Translations under genes and position numbers: made by a program | Notes under the pieces: model-generated | The model's database searches: none | Seen by the model: only the letters and a program-made list of their open reading frames with translations | Told to the model about the DNA's origin: nothing | Origin: an uncultured Lachnospiraceae bacterium | Lineage (GTDB): Bacteria > Bacillota > Clostridia > Lachnospirales > Lachnospiraceae | Assembly (NCBI GenBank): GCA_947624875.1 | Contig: CANQMA010000018.1 | Location: 1 to 33,371, forward strand | Length of the DNA stretch: 33,371 nucleotides | Direction: 5' to 3' | Shown here: in pieces, positions 8,085 through 16,202 of the stretch | How positions within the stretch are numbered: position 1 is the stretch's first letter | How the letters are laid out: each line of letters begins with the position of its first letter

Positions 8085-8693
8085 ATGAAAAAATTAATTA
8101 AAAAAAATCAGGTCATTGTCACGGGACTTGCCATTTTGATTGCAGTGGCAGGCTATGTGAAATATACATATGATAACGGAACTTTAGGAGAAAAGGCAGA
8201 ACAGGCAAACAATGATGTCTATGAGCAGGTCTATGCGACGGACGCACAGCTGACGGGAACTGAGGATATTCAAAGCATGGACGAACCGGAGGAGACTACG
8301 CTGGAGCCGGGTGCGGCTGTGCTGACCAATCAGACCGAACTGGGAAAATACTATGTGGAAGCAAAACTGAATAAAGAACAGGTCCGGTCGCAAAATATGG
8401 AAGATCTGCAAAAAATCATCGATAACGACAGCCTATCCGATACCCAGAAGAAAGAGGCGGTAGATTCCATGGTGGAACTGCAGAATCATATCGAATTGGA
8501 AAATACGATTGCGAGTCTTCTGGCTGCCAAGGGATATGAAAATGTTCTCGTGACCATCACAGACGAACAGGTTGACGTCATTTTACCGGAAAGTGAATTA
8601 AATGAGAATGCGAAAACACAGGTAGAAAGTGTCGTCAAAAGAAAAACCGGAATGAGTGCAGACCATATTATAATCACTCCGGCGAAAGAGTAA
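8085..8693 (+). CDS. spoIIIAH: Stage III sporulation protein AH
   Basis: SpoIIIAH spans the mother-cell membrane and binds forespore SpoIIQ; its extracellular domain is related to the YscJ/FliF secretion ring family. The 202-residue product has a single membrane helix at about 9-24, a polar Glu/Gln-rich linker, and a C-terminal domain with SDTQKKEAVDSMVEL, IASLLAAKGYENVLVTI and MSADHIIITP. GGAGGGAGT before ATG 8085 is a strong ribosome site. It is the last gene of the operon. I see no clear hairpin terminator between it and the next promoter at 8771. Confidence 0.95.
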   Translation: MKKLIKKNQVIVTGLAILIAVAGYVKYTYDNGTLGEKAEQANNDVYEQVYATDAQLTGTEDIQSMDEPEETTLEPGAAVLTNQTELGKYYVEAKLNKEQVRSQNMEDLQKIIDNDSLSDTQKKEAVDSMVELQNHIELENTIASLLAAKGYENVLVTITDEQVDVILPESELNENAKTQVESVVKRKTGMSADHIIITPAKE

Positions 8694-8770
8694 GTGTTTG
8701 CCGGATATGAAGTTGTTTGTTTATGGACTTTTCCTGAATCAAAATCATGCAGAGAAAAATGTAATAAAGA

Positions 8771-8799
8771 TTGTAAAAATAAATCAGTAATGATATAAT
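8771..8799 (+). promoter_or_regulatory. Sigma-A promoter of the asp23-nusB-recN operon
   Basis: TTGTAA (8771-8776), a 17-bp spacer and a perfect TATAAT (8794-8799) preceded by TGA, giving an extended -10. Transcription would start near 8806, about 24 nt before ATG 8830. This is one of the strongest promoters in the window. Confidence 0.85.
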
Positions 8800-8829
8800 A
8801 ATGCCAGATTTTGATTTAAGGAGGTCTTT

Positions 8830-9201
8830 ATGGACGGACAAAGAAATACGTATAAAATATATGATAATTCTGATTTAGGAGATGTACGCATTAGTGATGA
8901 TGTTCTTGCGGTAATTGCAGCAATGGCAGCGACAGAAGTTGACGGTGTGCTGGCAATGGCTGGAAATATTACTTCAGAGCTGATTTCCAAACTTGGAATG
9001 AAAAAGTTGTCCAAAGGCGTCCATGTAGAGGTTAGTGAAGGTTCGGTGCTTGTTCATTTATCCATTATTATCAGAATGAATGAAAATATTGTATCGATTT
9101 CGAAAAAGGTACAGGATAAAGTCAAGAGTACATTGGAAAATATGACAGGTATGGAAGTGGCAAATGTAAATGTGAACATTTCAAACGTGGCATCAAATTA
9201 A
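8830..9201 (+). CDS. Asp23/Gls24 family protein (YqhY-like)
   Basis: Asp23/Gls24 proteins are cytoplasmic, often membrane-associated factors linked to envelope stress and, for YqhY, to lipid synthesis in Bacillus. The 123-residue protein has the family marks GDVRISDDVLAVIAAMAA near the N-terminus, EVDGVLAMAG, and the C-terminal MTGMEVANVNVNISNV. Position directly before nusB matches yqhY in B. subtilis. The start follows AAGGAGG. It is the first gene of the operon, but a strong hairpin follows at once, so it is likely made in larger amounts than the genes behind it. The accBC genes that sit before yqhY in Bacillus are absent. Confidence 0.92.
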   Translation: MDGQRNTYKIYDNSDLGDVRISDDVLAVIAAMAATEVDGVLAMAGNITSELISKLGMKKLSKGVHVEVSEGSVLVHLSIIIRMNENIVSISKKVQDKVKSTLENMTGMEVANVNVNISNVASN

Positions 9202-9210
9202 AGAACAGAT

Positions 9211-9248
9211 AAGAAGGGTGTCTATTCAGACACCCTTCTTGGATTTTT
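9211..9248 (+). terminator. Terminator or attenuator between yqhY-like gene and nusB
   Basis: AAGAAGGGTGTCT (9211-9223) pairs perfectly with AGACACCCTTCTT (9228-9240) around a 4-nt loop. GGA and then TTTTT follow (9244-9248). No other promoter is visible before nusB, so this probably reduces rather than stops transcription into the operon. Confidence 0.8.
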
Positions 9249-9268
9249 ATGTCAAATCAGGAGGAGTA

Positions 9269-9730
9269 ATGAACAGGGCTTTTTTAAGAGAAAATATATT
9301 TCGTTTATTATATCTTTTCAATTTTCACGAAGAACAGGACATGGAGGAGCAGATTGACCGTTATTTGGACAAGATGGAAAACTTAGAGGACGTAGAAGAA
9401 TTGAAGGAATTCCGGTTGGAACAAATCAAAGAACCGATTTCTGAAGAAGACAGGGGATTCATCAAAAAGAGGATTGCAGAGATCTCAAAGCAGGTGGAGG
9501 AGATTGATGCGATGATCAATCATGTCGCTGTTGGATGGAAGACGGAGAGAATGTCAAAGGTGGATTTGACAATTTTGAGACTTGCATATTTTGAAATGAA
9601 ACAGGATCCGGAGATTCCGCAGCTGGTAGCAGTCGACCAGGCAGTAGAATTGGCAAAAAAGTATGGTACGGAGGATTCTCCGAAATTTGTGAATGGGATT
9701 CTTGCAAAGTTTATAGAGCCAAACGATTAA
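9269..9730 (+). CDS. nusB: Transcription antitermination factor NusB
   Basis: NusB binds boxA RNA with NusE (S10) and supports rRNA antitermination. The 153-residue product has the all-helical family pattern: MNRAFLRENIFRLLYLF at the start, then the C-terminal half VDLTILRLAYFEMK, VDQAVELAKKYG and SPKFVNGILAKF, which is diagnostic. AGGAGG at 9260-9265 sets the start at ATG 9269; an earlier in-frame codon at 9218 lies inside the terminator stem. It precedes xseA by 49 bp. In B. subtilis folD lies between nusB and xseA; it is missing here. Confidence 0.95.
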   Translation: MNRAFLRENIFRLLYLFNFHEEQDMEEQIDRYLDKMENLEDVEELKEFRLEQIKEPISEEDRGFIKKRIAEISKQVEEIDAMINHVAVGWKTERMSKVDLTILRLAYFEMKQDPEIPQLVAVDQAVELAKKYGTEDSPKFVNGILAKFIEPND

Positions 9731-9779
9731 TTTTGCATATTGGAATCTGATTTTGGGAAAAATTCCAATAGGAGGCGGC

Positions 9780-11072
9780 ATGAATCAGTCAGTTTATTCC
9801 GTAGGACAAATCAATCAATATATCAAACGTATGGTGCAGCAGGATTTCCTTTTAAGCAGCGTTTATGTAAAAGGAGAAGTGAGTAATTGCAAATATCATA
9901 CATCCGGGCATCTTTATTTCTCCCTCAAAGACCACACGGGAGTCATCAAATGCATCATGTTCTCCGGAAACCGCGGCGGTTTAAAATTTCAATTGGAAGA
10001 GGGACAGAAAGTCATTGTTCTGGGAAAAGTCGACGTATATGAAGTCGGCGGACAGTATCAGCTTTATGCCAGAGAGATTGTGTTAGAGGGCACCGGACTG
10101 TTGTATCAGAGATACGAACAGTTAAAAAAAGAATTGGAAGAGCGGGGTCTTTTTGACGCCATGTACAAACAGCCCATTCCGGCATATGCCACAAAGATTG
10201 GGGTGTGTACTGCGGGCACCGGCGCTGCCATTCACGATATTATTACCGTTTCCAAACGGAGAAATCCCTATGTGCAGATTTATCTTTACCCGGCGCTGGT
10301 TCAGGGAGCGGAAGCGGCAAAAGACATTGTCAATGGAATCCGATGTTTAGACCGTATGGATCTCGACGTGATTATCGTCGGCCGTGGAGGCGGTTCCATT
10401 GAGGATTTATGGGCATTTAATGAAGAAATTGTCGCGCAGGCGATTTTTGACTGCAGGACGCCGGTTATTTCGGCGGTCGGTCATGAAACCGATACGACGA
10501 TTGCTGATTTTGTGGCAGACAAAAGAGCGGCAACACCTTCTGCGGCAGCAGAAATCGCATCTTTTGAATATGCTGAATTTGAGAATAAACTGTATGTATT
10601 CCGGCAGACGCTTCGTTATCACATCAATGCGCAGATGGAGCAGAGACGGTCGAAGACAGTGAATTATGAAAATATTCTTGCAAGATACAGCCCGCAGAAC
10701 CGTCTTGAAACCAGACGGCAGCATCTTTCAGAACTCGAGACAAAACTGCAGGAACGGTTTTATTTGAAACTGGATGCCCATAAACAGAAACCATTAGTTT
10801 TTGTCGAACAATTGAAAATGCAATTTCAGGAACAGCTACGGATTTGCAGACATCGGATGGAGATTTATGCGGAAAAAATGAAAGGATTATCTCCACTCAA
10901 TAAAATTACGAGGGGATTTGGTTTTTTGTCTGACAGCAGCGGAACGCCGGTTCATACAATCAATCAAATTTCTGTTGGAGAACCGATAGATATCATGATT
11001 CAGGATGGAACAATCAAAACCGTTGTGAAAGAAAAAGAACCAGCGGCTTTATTTCAAGAGGAGGATTGCTGA
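9780..11072 (+). CDS. xseA: Exodeoxyribonuclease VII large subunit
   Basis: XseA is the catalytic subunit of exonuclease VII, which degrades single-stranded DNA from both ends. The 430-residue protein has an N-terminal OB fold (YVKGEVSNCKYHTSGHLYFSLKD), a catalytic domain with RNPYVQIYLYPALVQG, IIVGRGGGSIEDLWAFNEE and AVGHETDTTIADFVADKRAATPSAAAE (read in pieces), a long coiled-coil region at about 265-365, and a C-terminal strand region with RGFGFL. The start follows AGGAGG (9771-9775 region) nine bases upstream; the in-frame TTG at 9753 is less likely. xseB begins three bases after the stop. Confidence 0.96.
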   Translation: MNQSVYSVGQINQYIKRMVQQDFLLSSVYVKGEVSNCKYHTSGHLYFSLKDHTGVIKCIMFSGNRGGLKFQLEEGQKVIVLGKVDVYEVGGQYQLYAREIVLEGTGLLYQRYEQLKKELEERGLFDAMYKQPIPAYATKIGVCTAGTGAAIHDIITVSKRRNPYVQIYLYPALVQGAEAAKDIVNGIRCLDRMDLDVIIVGRGGGSIEDLWAFNEEIVAQAIFDCRTPVISAVGHETDTTIADFVADKRAATPSAAAEIASFEYAEFENKLYVFRQTLRYHINAQMEQRRSKTVNYENILARYSPQNRLETRRQHLSELETKLQERFYLKLDAHKQKPLVFVEQLKMQFQEQLRICRHRMEIYAEKMKGLSPLNKITRGFGFLSDSSGTPVHTINQISVGEPIDIMIQDGTIKTVVKEKEPAALFQEEDC

Positions 11073-11074
11073 CA

Positions 11075-11278
11075 ATGGCAGAGAAGAAGAATACGATTGA
11101 AGAAAATTTTTCCCGGCTGGACGAAATCATTGCAGCTATGCAGTCAGAGGAAATCACTTTAAACGAGGCATTCGACCTATACAAAAAAGGACTGGAAATG
11201 GTGAAAGACTGCAATGAACAGATAGAAAAAATCGAGAGCGAAGTAAAAATCGTAGAAGAGGAATGTGCAAATGGATGA
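11075..11278 (+). CDS. xseB: Exodeoxyribonuclease VII small subunit
   Basis: XseB binds the coiled coil of XseA in exonuclease VII. The 67-residue product shows the family motif IEENFSRLDEIIAAMQSEEITLNEAFDLYKKGLEM (given here as residues 8-42; key parts FSRLDEI and LYKKGLEM). AAGAGGAGG at 11056-11064 supports ATG 11075. It overlaps ispA by eight bases, so the two are coupled. Confidence 0.95.
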   Translation: MAEKKNTIEENFSRLDEIIAAMQSEEITLNEAFDLYKKGLEMVKDCNEQIEKIESEVKIVEEECANG

Positions 11279-12173
11279 CTTTCAGATTGAGTTACAGAGC
11301 AGAATAGCAGAGATTGAAAAAATTCTCGTCTCCTTTGAGCCGAAAGAGGAAGGCGGACAGAAACTGATCATTGAGGCGATGAATTATAGTCTGAATGCAG
11401 GCGGAAAACGACTTCGTCCGATGCTGCTCTTAGAGACATACCGGTTGTTTGCCAAGGAGGAGACAATCGTATATCCTTTTATGGCGGCAATGGAGATGAT
11501 TCACACGTATTCGCTGGTGCATGATGACCTTCCGGCTATGGACAACGATTTATATCGCCGCGGAAAAAAAACGACGCATGCGGTCTATGGAGAAGATATG
11601 GGAATTCTCGCAGGAGACGCATTGCTCAATTATGCATATGAAACGATGACGCAGGCAGTCCTCAAAAGTACGCGGATGAATGCCGCGGCCCGCGCAATGG
11701 CGATTATCGCAGAAAAAGCGGGAATCTATGGGATGGTGGGAGGACAGACCATCGATGTTTTGAATGAAAATAAATCAATGTCCCTGGAAACTGTAAAACA
11801 GATTCATCAATTAAAGACGGCGGCGCTCATTGAAGCTGCCATGATGAGCGGAGCCGCTTTGGCTGAGGTTTCAGAACAGGATTTAAAAGATATCGAACAG
11901 CTTGCAGAGGATATCGGAATTGCTTTTCAGATTCAGGATGACATTTTAGATGTCACAAGCACAACAGAGGTTTTGGGGAAACCGGTATTCAGTGATGATA
12001 AAAACCACAAGACAACCTATGTCACGCTGATGGGAGTAGAAGAATCCAAGAGACAGGTAGAACAGTATTCAAAGAAAGCGGTCTCTCTTCTTCAAACGAT
12101 TGGCAGCAGATATGGTTCAGAGACAAAATTTTTAAAGGAACTGATCAATTATTTAATATACAGAGAGAAATAA
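11271..12173 (+). CDS. ispA: Farnesyl/geranyl diphosphate synthase (short-chain prenyltransferase)
   Basis: IspA condenses dimethylallyl and isopentenyl diphosphates to geranyl and farnesyl diphosphate, the precursor of undecaprenyl phosphate and quinones. The 300-residue protein has GGKRLRP (44-50), the first Asp-rich motif DDLPAMDND (85-93, the longer spacing usual in bacterial enzymes), and the second Asp-rich motif DDILD (223-227), plus GQTIDV and LKTAALI. ATG 11271 lies about seven bases after GAAGAGG; a GTG at 11265 is a weaker option. It precedes dxs by one base, so precursor supply and use are made together. Confidence 0.95.
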   Translation: MDDFQIELQSRIAEIEKILVSFEPKEEGGQKLIIEAMNYSLNAGGKRLRPMLLLETYRLFAKEETIVYPFMAAMEMIHTYSLVHDDLPAMDNDLYRRGKKTTHAVYGEDMGILAGDALLNYAYETMTQAVLKSTRMNAAARAMAIIAEKAGIYGMVGGQTIDVLNENKSMSLETVKQIHQLKTAALIEAAMMSGAALAEVSEQDLKDIEQLAEDIGIAFQIQDDILDVTSTTEVLGKPVFSDDKNHKTTYVTLMGVEESKRQVEQYSKKAVSLLQTIGSRYGSETKFLKELINYLIYREK

Positions 12174-12174
12174 T

Positions 12175-14034
12175 ATGAGTAATATCTTAGAGCAAATCAA
12201 CCAGCCGAATGATATCAAAAAAATATCACCGAAAGAATATCCGGCTTTGGCAGAGGAAATCAGGACTTTCCTGCTGGAGCATGTCAGTCAGACCGGCGGT
12301 CATCTCGCTTCCAATCTTGGTACTGTGGAACTGACGATTGCATTACATGCGGTCATGGATCTCCCGGATGATAAAATTGTCTGGGATGTCGGACACCAGG
12401 CATATACGCACAAGATACTGACCGGTAGAAAAGATTTATTTGGGTCGCTGAGACAGTTAGACGGAATGAGCGGATTTCCAAAGCGCCATGAGAGCAGCTG
12501 CGACAGTTTTGATACAGGACACAGTTCCACGTCAATTTCAGCGGCCTTAGGAATGGCAACCGCAAGAAAACTTTCCGGCGGGAGTGAAAAAATTGCAGCC
12601 GTCATTGGAGATGGCGCGCTGACAGGAGGAATGGCGCTAGAGGCGCTCAATAACGTTTCCCAGCTGCAGAAAAATATTGTGATTATTTTAAATGACAATC
12701 ATATGTCTATCTCTGAAAATGTAGGCGGAATGTCCAATTACTTAAATATGCTGCGTGTCGGCGAACGTTATAATGACCTGAAAGAAGATGTGGAGCATTC
12801 TCTGAGCAGAATCCCAAGAGTTGGGCAGCGTCTGGTCAAAAAGGTCAAAAGCACAAAAGACCATATTAAAGGACTGTTTGTAGATGCAAACTGGTTCAAC
12901 GATTTGGGAATTACATATATCGGTCCGGTTGACGGGCATGATATGAAAGATATGATGCGCATCTTTGAGAAGGCGTTTAAAATTGACCATCCGGTTTTGA
13001 TCCATGTGAAAACCGTCAAAGGAAAAGGATATCAGCCGGCAGAACAACAACCGTCCCTTTATCATGGAGTAGGCAGATTTGACGTGTCTGCCGGAATTGT
13101 CAGACAGCAAAATCAGGTCTTGACCTACACCGACGTTTTTTCCAGAACGATTGTCAAAATGGCAAAGGCTGATGAGAAAATTGTGGCGATTACAGCGGCA
13201 ATGCCTGAGGGCACCGGTTTAAACCGCTTTCAGGAAGAAATACCGGACCGGTTTTTTGATGTCGGGATTGCAGAGGAGCATGCGGTGACCTTTGCTGCAG
13301 GGCTTGCCATGCAGGGTTATAAACCGTTTGTCAGCATTTACTCTTCCTTTTACCAGCGTGCTTACGACCAGATTCTTCATGATGTCTGTCTGCAGAACCT
13401 TCCGGTACGGCTCATTATTGACCGTGCGGGTCTGGTAGGACAGGACGGTGAGACGCATCAGGGAATCTTTGATATTTCCTTTTTGTCGGCAATGCCAAAT
13501 ATGACGATCTTAGCCCCGAAAGATATGAGAGAACTGGTCGCTGCGCTTCATTTTACAGACAGCATAGACGGGCCTGTTGCAATTCGTTTTGGCAGGGGAA
13601 ACGCCTATGTCTGTGAACAGCAGCAGGAATTCTCCTATGGAAAAAGCGAATGGATCTATCAGGGGGAAAAACTTGCAGTCATTGCTGTGGGCGGTATTTT
13701 TGAAGAGACCTCAAAGGCGGTAGAGCAATTAAGACGGGATGGATTGAATCCGTCATTCATCAACGCCAGATTTATTAAACCAATCGATTGTTCCCTGGTC
13801 AATGAACTTTTACAAACACATTCTTCCATTCTCGTTGTCGAGGAGGCGGTTAAACAGGGCGGCTATGGACAAAGCATCGAGGCGCTGGCTGCCGAGCGGA
13901 GAGGACAGGCAAAGATTTCCGTCATGGCAATTAACGATATGTTTGTCGAACATGGACCGGTCGGGGAACTGCGCAGACGGCTGCATATGGATGCGGACAG
14001 CATTTATCAAACTGCGAAAGAGATGATGCAATGA
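12175..14034 (+). CDS. dxs: 1-deoxy-D-xylulose-5-phosphate synthase
   Basis: Dxs joins pyruvate and glyceraldehyde 3-phosphate, with thiamine diphosphate, in the first step of the MEP isoprenoid pathway. The 619-residue product has the usual length. The thiamine-binding motif begins GDG (145-147) and ends with the Asn of LNDN (172-175); VWDVGHQAYTHKI precedes it. The catalytic Glu lies in DVGIAEEHAVTF (E367), and the transketolase C domain carries ILVVEEAVKQGGYG. Presence of dxs shows the MEP route rather than mevalonate. Its stop overlaps the next start by four bases (ATGA). Confidence 0.97.
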   Translation: MSNILEQINQPNDIKKISPKEYPALAEEIRTFLLEHVSQTGGHLASNLGTVELTIALHAVMDLPDDKIVWDVGHQAYTHKILTGRKDLFGSLRQLDGMSGFPKRHESSCDSFDTGHSSTSISAALGMATARKLSGGSEKIAAVIGDGALTGGMALEALNNVSQLQKNIVIILNDNHMSISENVGGMSNYLNMLRVGERYNDLKEDVEHSLSRIPRVGQRLVKKVKSTKDHIKGLFVDANWFNDLGITYIGPVDGHDMKDMMRIFEKAFKIDHPVLIHVKTVKGKGYQPAEQQPSLYHGVGRFDVSAGIVRQQNQVLTYTDVFSRTIVKMAKADEKIVAITAAMPEGTGLNRFQEEIPDRFFDVGIAEEHAVTFAAGLAMQGYKPFVSIYSSFYQRAYDQILHDVCLQNLPVRLIIDRAGLVGQDGETHQGIFDISFLSAMPNMTILAPKDMRELVAALHFTDSIDGPVAIRFGRGNAYVCEQQQEFSYGKSEWIYQGEKLAVIAVGGIFEETSKAVEQLRRDGLNPSFINARFIKPIDCSLVNELLQTHSSILVVEEAVKQGGYGQSIEALAAERRGQAKISVMAINDMFVEHGPVGELRRRLHMDADSIYQTAKEMMQ

Positions 14035-14834
14035 AAGAGAGATTAGATGTACTGCTTGTAAAAAAAGGATTTGCACAATCAAGAGAAAAAGCAAAAGCGA
14101 TTATTATGAGCGGCATTGTTTATGTAAATAACGTGAAAGAAGATAAAGCGGGAACTTCATTTGATGAGAAAGCAGTCATTGAGGTTCGCGGGAAGACATT
14201 AAGATATGTCAGCCGGGGCGGGTTGAAACTGGAAAAAGCAGTGGAATCCTTTGGCGTTTCCCTAAAGGATAAAATCTGCATGGATGTCGGCGCGTCAACC
14301 GGAGGGTTTACAGACTGTATGCTCCAGAATGGAGCAAAAAAAGTCTATGCCGTTGATGTGGGACATGGCCAGCTGGCATGGAAACTGATGACCGACGAGC
14401 GGGTGGTCTGTATGGACAGAACCAATATCCGTTATGTGACGCCGGAAGATATCGGAGATGCGGTTTCTTTTGCGTCAATTGATGTTTCCTTTATTTCTCT
14501 GACGAAAGTATTACTGCCGGTCCGGGAAATTTTGACGGAAGAAGGACAGATTGTCTGTCTGATTAAACCACAGTTTGAAGCCGGAAAGGAAAATGTCGGG
14601 AAAAAAGGAGTCGTTCGCGATAAAAAAATCCATCTGCAGGTGATTGAATCCGTTGTCAATTTTGCAAAAGACCTCGGATTCCGGATTTTGGATTTTGACT
14701 TTTCTCCGGTAAAGGGTCCGGAAGGAAATATCGAATATTTATTATATCTCCAAAAAGATCCGGAGCACCTTAAGGAGCATGCGGATATTGATATTGCGCA
14801 GGTGGTCGAGCAATCCCATCAGACGCTGGATTGA
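14031..14834 (+). CDS. TlyA-family rRNA 2'-O-methyltransferase (YqxC)
   Basis: TlyA-type proteins methylate the 2'-hydroxyl of cytidines in 16S and 23S rRNA; many are annotated as haemolysins. The 267-residue protein has an N-terminal S4 RNA-binding domain (about 1-62, RLDVLLVKKGFAQSREKAK) and an FtsJ-like methyltransferase domain starting SRGGLKLEKA, with the SAM loop DVGASTGGFTDCML, then SFASIDVSFISLTK and LIKPQFEAG. The K-D-K-E tetrad of FtsJ-type enzymes is compatible with these motifs. Its place between dxs and argR matches yqxC of B. subtilis. Haemolytic activity is not implied by the sequence. Confidence 0.92.
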   Translation: MKERLDVLLVKKGFAQSREKAKAIIMSGIVYVNNVKEDKAGTSFDEKAVIEVRGKTLRYVSRGGLKLEKAVESFGVSLKDKICMDVGASTGGFTDCMLQNGAKKVYAVDVGHGQLAWKLMTDERVVCMDRTNIRYVTPEDIGDAVSFASIDVSFISLTKVLLPVREILTEEGQIVCLIKPQFEAGKENVGKKGVVRDKKIHLQVIESVVNFAKDLGFRILDFDFSPVKGPEGNIEYLLYLQKDPEHLKEHADIDIAQVVEQSHQTLD

Positions 14835-14846
14835 TAAGGAGCAGTT

Positions 14847-15704
14847 ATGAAAGAATTTGCGATTATTACAAATAAATACCGGGACGAAAAAGGAAAACTG
14901 ACAGAAAAAATCGTGCAATATATAAAGCAAAAGGGGGGAAACTGTACTGTCCTCAATAATATCGATGAAAACACCGGAAAATACCGGATTATCAGCCAGG
15001 AGGAAACGCCGGACAATCTGGAGTGTGTGATTACGATAGGCGGAGATGGTACGCTTTTGCATGCGGCAAAGGATTTAAAGGGCAGAGATGTATTGTTTGT
15101 CGGGATCAATAAAGGAAATCTCGGATTTTTGGCGGAGATTCACCAGGATGAGATCAAACGTGGAATTGACCGCCTGATAGACGATCAATTTAATGTAGAA
15201 TGCCGTATGATGTTAAATGGCGGGGTTTACCGTAACGGAAAGAAAATATATTCCGGCGATGTGCTGAATGATATTGTCATTCATCGGGGCGGCGATTTGG
15301 CAGTAACCTGTTTTGAAGTGTATGTCAATGGACAGCTTCTCGGCGAATATACGGCAGACGGCGTGATTTTATCCACGCCTACCGGTTCGACCGCATATAA
15401 TCTGTCTGCGGGCGGCCCGGTTGCAAGACCGGATTCCCAGATGATTTTAATGACGCCGATTTGTCCGCATACAATAGGAAACCGCAGTATTATCTTTGCA
15501 AAGCAGGATGTATTGGAAATCCATATAAAGAAAGCGAAACAGCCGAATGTTGAATTGCGGAAGGCGGTTTTTGACGGAGACGGTATCGTTGATCTGATTT
15601 CCGGAGATTTTATCAGGGTGAAAGCAGCAGAGGAACAGACAAAAATTGTCAAGTTAGACGAGGGCAGTTTTTTACAGGCAATTAAAGACAAACTAGGTGA
15701 TTAG
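14847..15704 (+). CDS. nadK: NAD kinase
   Basis: NadK phosphorylates NAD to NADP. The 285-residue protein has the nucleotide motif GGDGTLLHA (65-73), VGINKGNLGFLAEI, the NAD-binding motif LNDIVIHRGG, and TADGVILSTPTGSTAYNLSAGGPV read in parts (conserved residues TPTGSTAY). It starts 12 bases after the TlyA-family gene and ends two bases before argR's start codon, so it is firmly in the operon. In B. subtilis this slot is empty; the tlyA-nadK-recN order is known from other phyla, and I take its presence here as a lineage arrangement. Confidence 0.96.
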   Translation: MKEFAIITNKYRDEKGKLTEKIVQYIKQKGGNCTVLNNIDENTGKYRIISQEETPDNLECVITIGGDGTLLHAAKDLKGRDVLFVGINKGNLGFLAEIHQDEIKRGIDRLIDDQFNVECRMMLNGGVYRNGKKIYSGDVLNDIVIHRGGDLAVTCFEVYVNGQLLGEYTADGVILSTPTGSTAYNLSAGGPVARPDSQMILMTPICPHTIGNRSIIFAKQDVLEIHIKKAKQPNVELRKAVFDGDGIVDLISGDFIRVKAAEEQTKIVKLDEGSFLQAIKDKLGD

Positions 15705-15705
15705 C

Positions 15706-16161
15706 ATGAAAGAAAAAAGACAAAAAAGGATTATCGACCTGATTGAAAACAATCAAATTGAAACACAGGAGGAATTGGCAAATCTGTTGATTCGCGATGG
15801 ATTTGCCGTGACGCAGGCAACAGTTTCCAGGGATATCAAGGAGTTGAGCTTATTTAAAGCGCCCCAGAAAGATGGAAAACAGGTTTATGCAGTTGCAAAG
15901 AAAACGGAAATACAAAATGCAACTGAGGAAAAATATATCAGGGTGCTCAAAGACAGTACGGCGTCTATTGAGGCGGCAGGAAATCTTTTAGTAATAAAGA
16001 CTGGTGCCGGCATGGGAATGGCTGTTGGAACCGCCATAGATGCCCTGCATATAAAAGAGATTATCGGGTGTATTGCCGGAGACGACACGGTCATGTGCGC
16101 ACTAAAGCATCACGAGAAAGCTTCACAGGTGCAGCATTATTTAGAACATCTGATATCATAG
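15706..16161 (+). CDS. argR: Arginine repressor ArgR/AhrC
   Basis: ArgR is a hexameric, arginine-binding repressor of arginine synthesis and activator of its breakdown. The 151-residue product has an N-terminal winged helix (about 1-70: QEELANLLIRDGF, VTQATVSRDIKEL) and a C-terminal oligomerisation and arginine-binding domain with the family motif IIGCIAGDDTVM, whose two Asp residues bind arginine. ATG 15706 is preferred over a GTG at 15697; AGGTGA directly upstream is the ribosome site. It sits just before recN, as in most Firmicutes. Confidence 0.95.
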   Translation: MKEKRQKRIIDLIENNQIETQEELANLLIRDGFAVTQATVSRDIKELSLFKAPQKDGKQVYAVAKKTEIQNATEEKYIRVLKDSTASIEAAGNLLVIKTGAGMGMAVGTAIDALHIKEIIGCIAGDDTVMCALKHHEKASQVQHYLEHLIS

Positions 16162-16202
16162 ATTTGGCATAATACTTGGAGAGAACCGTAAAAGGAGGAA
16201 TT

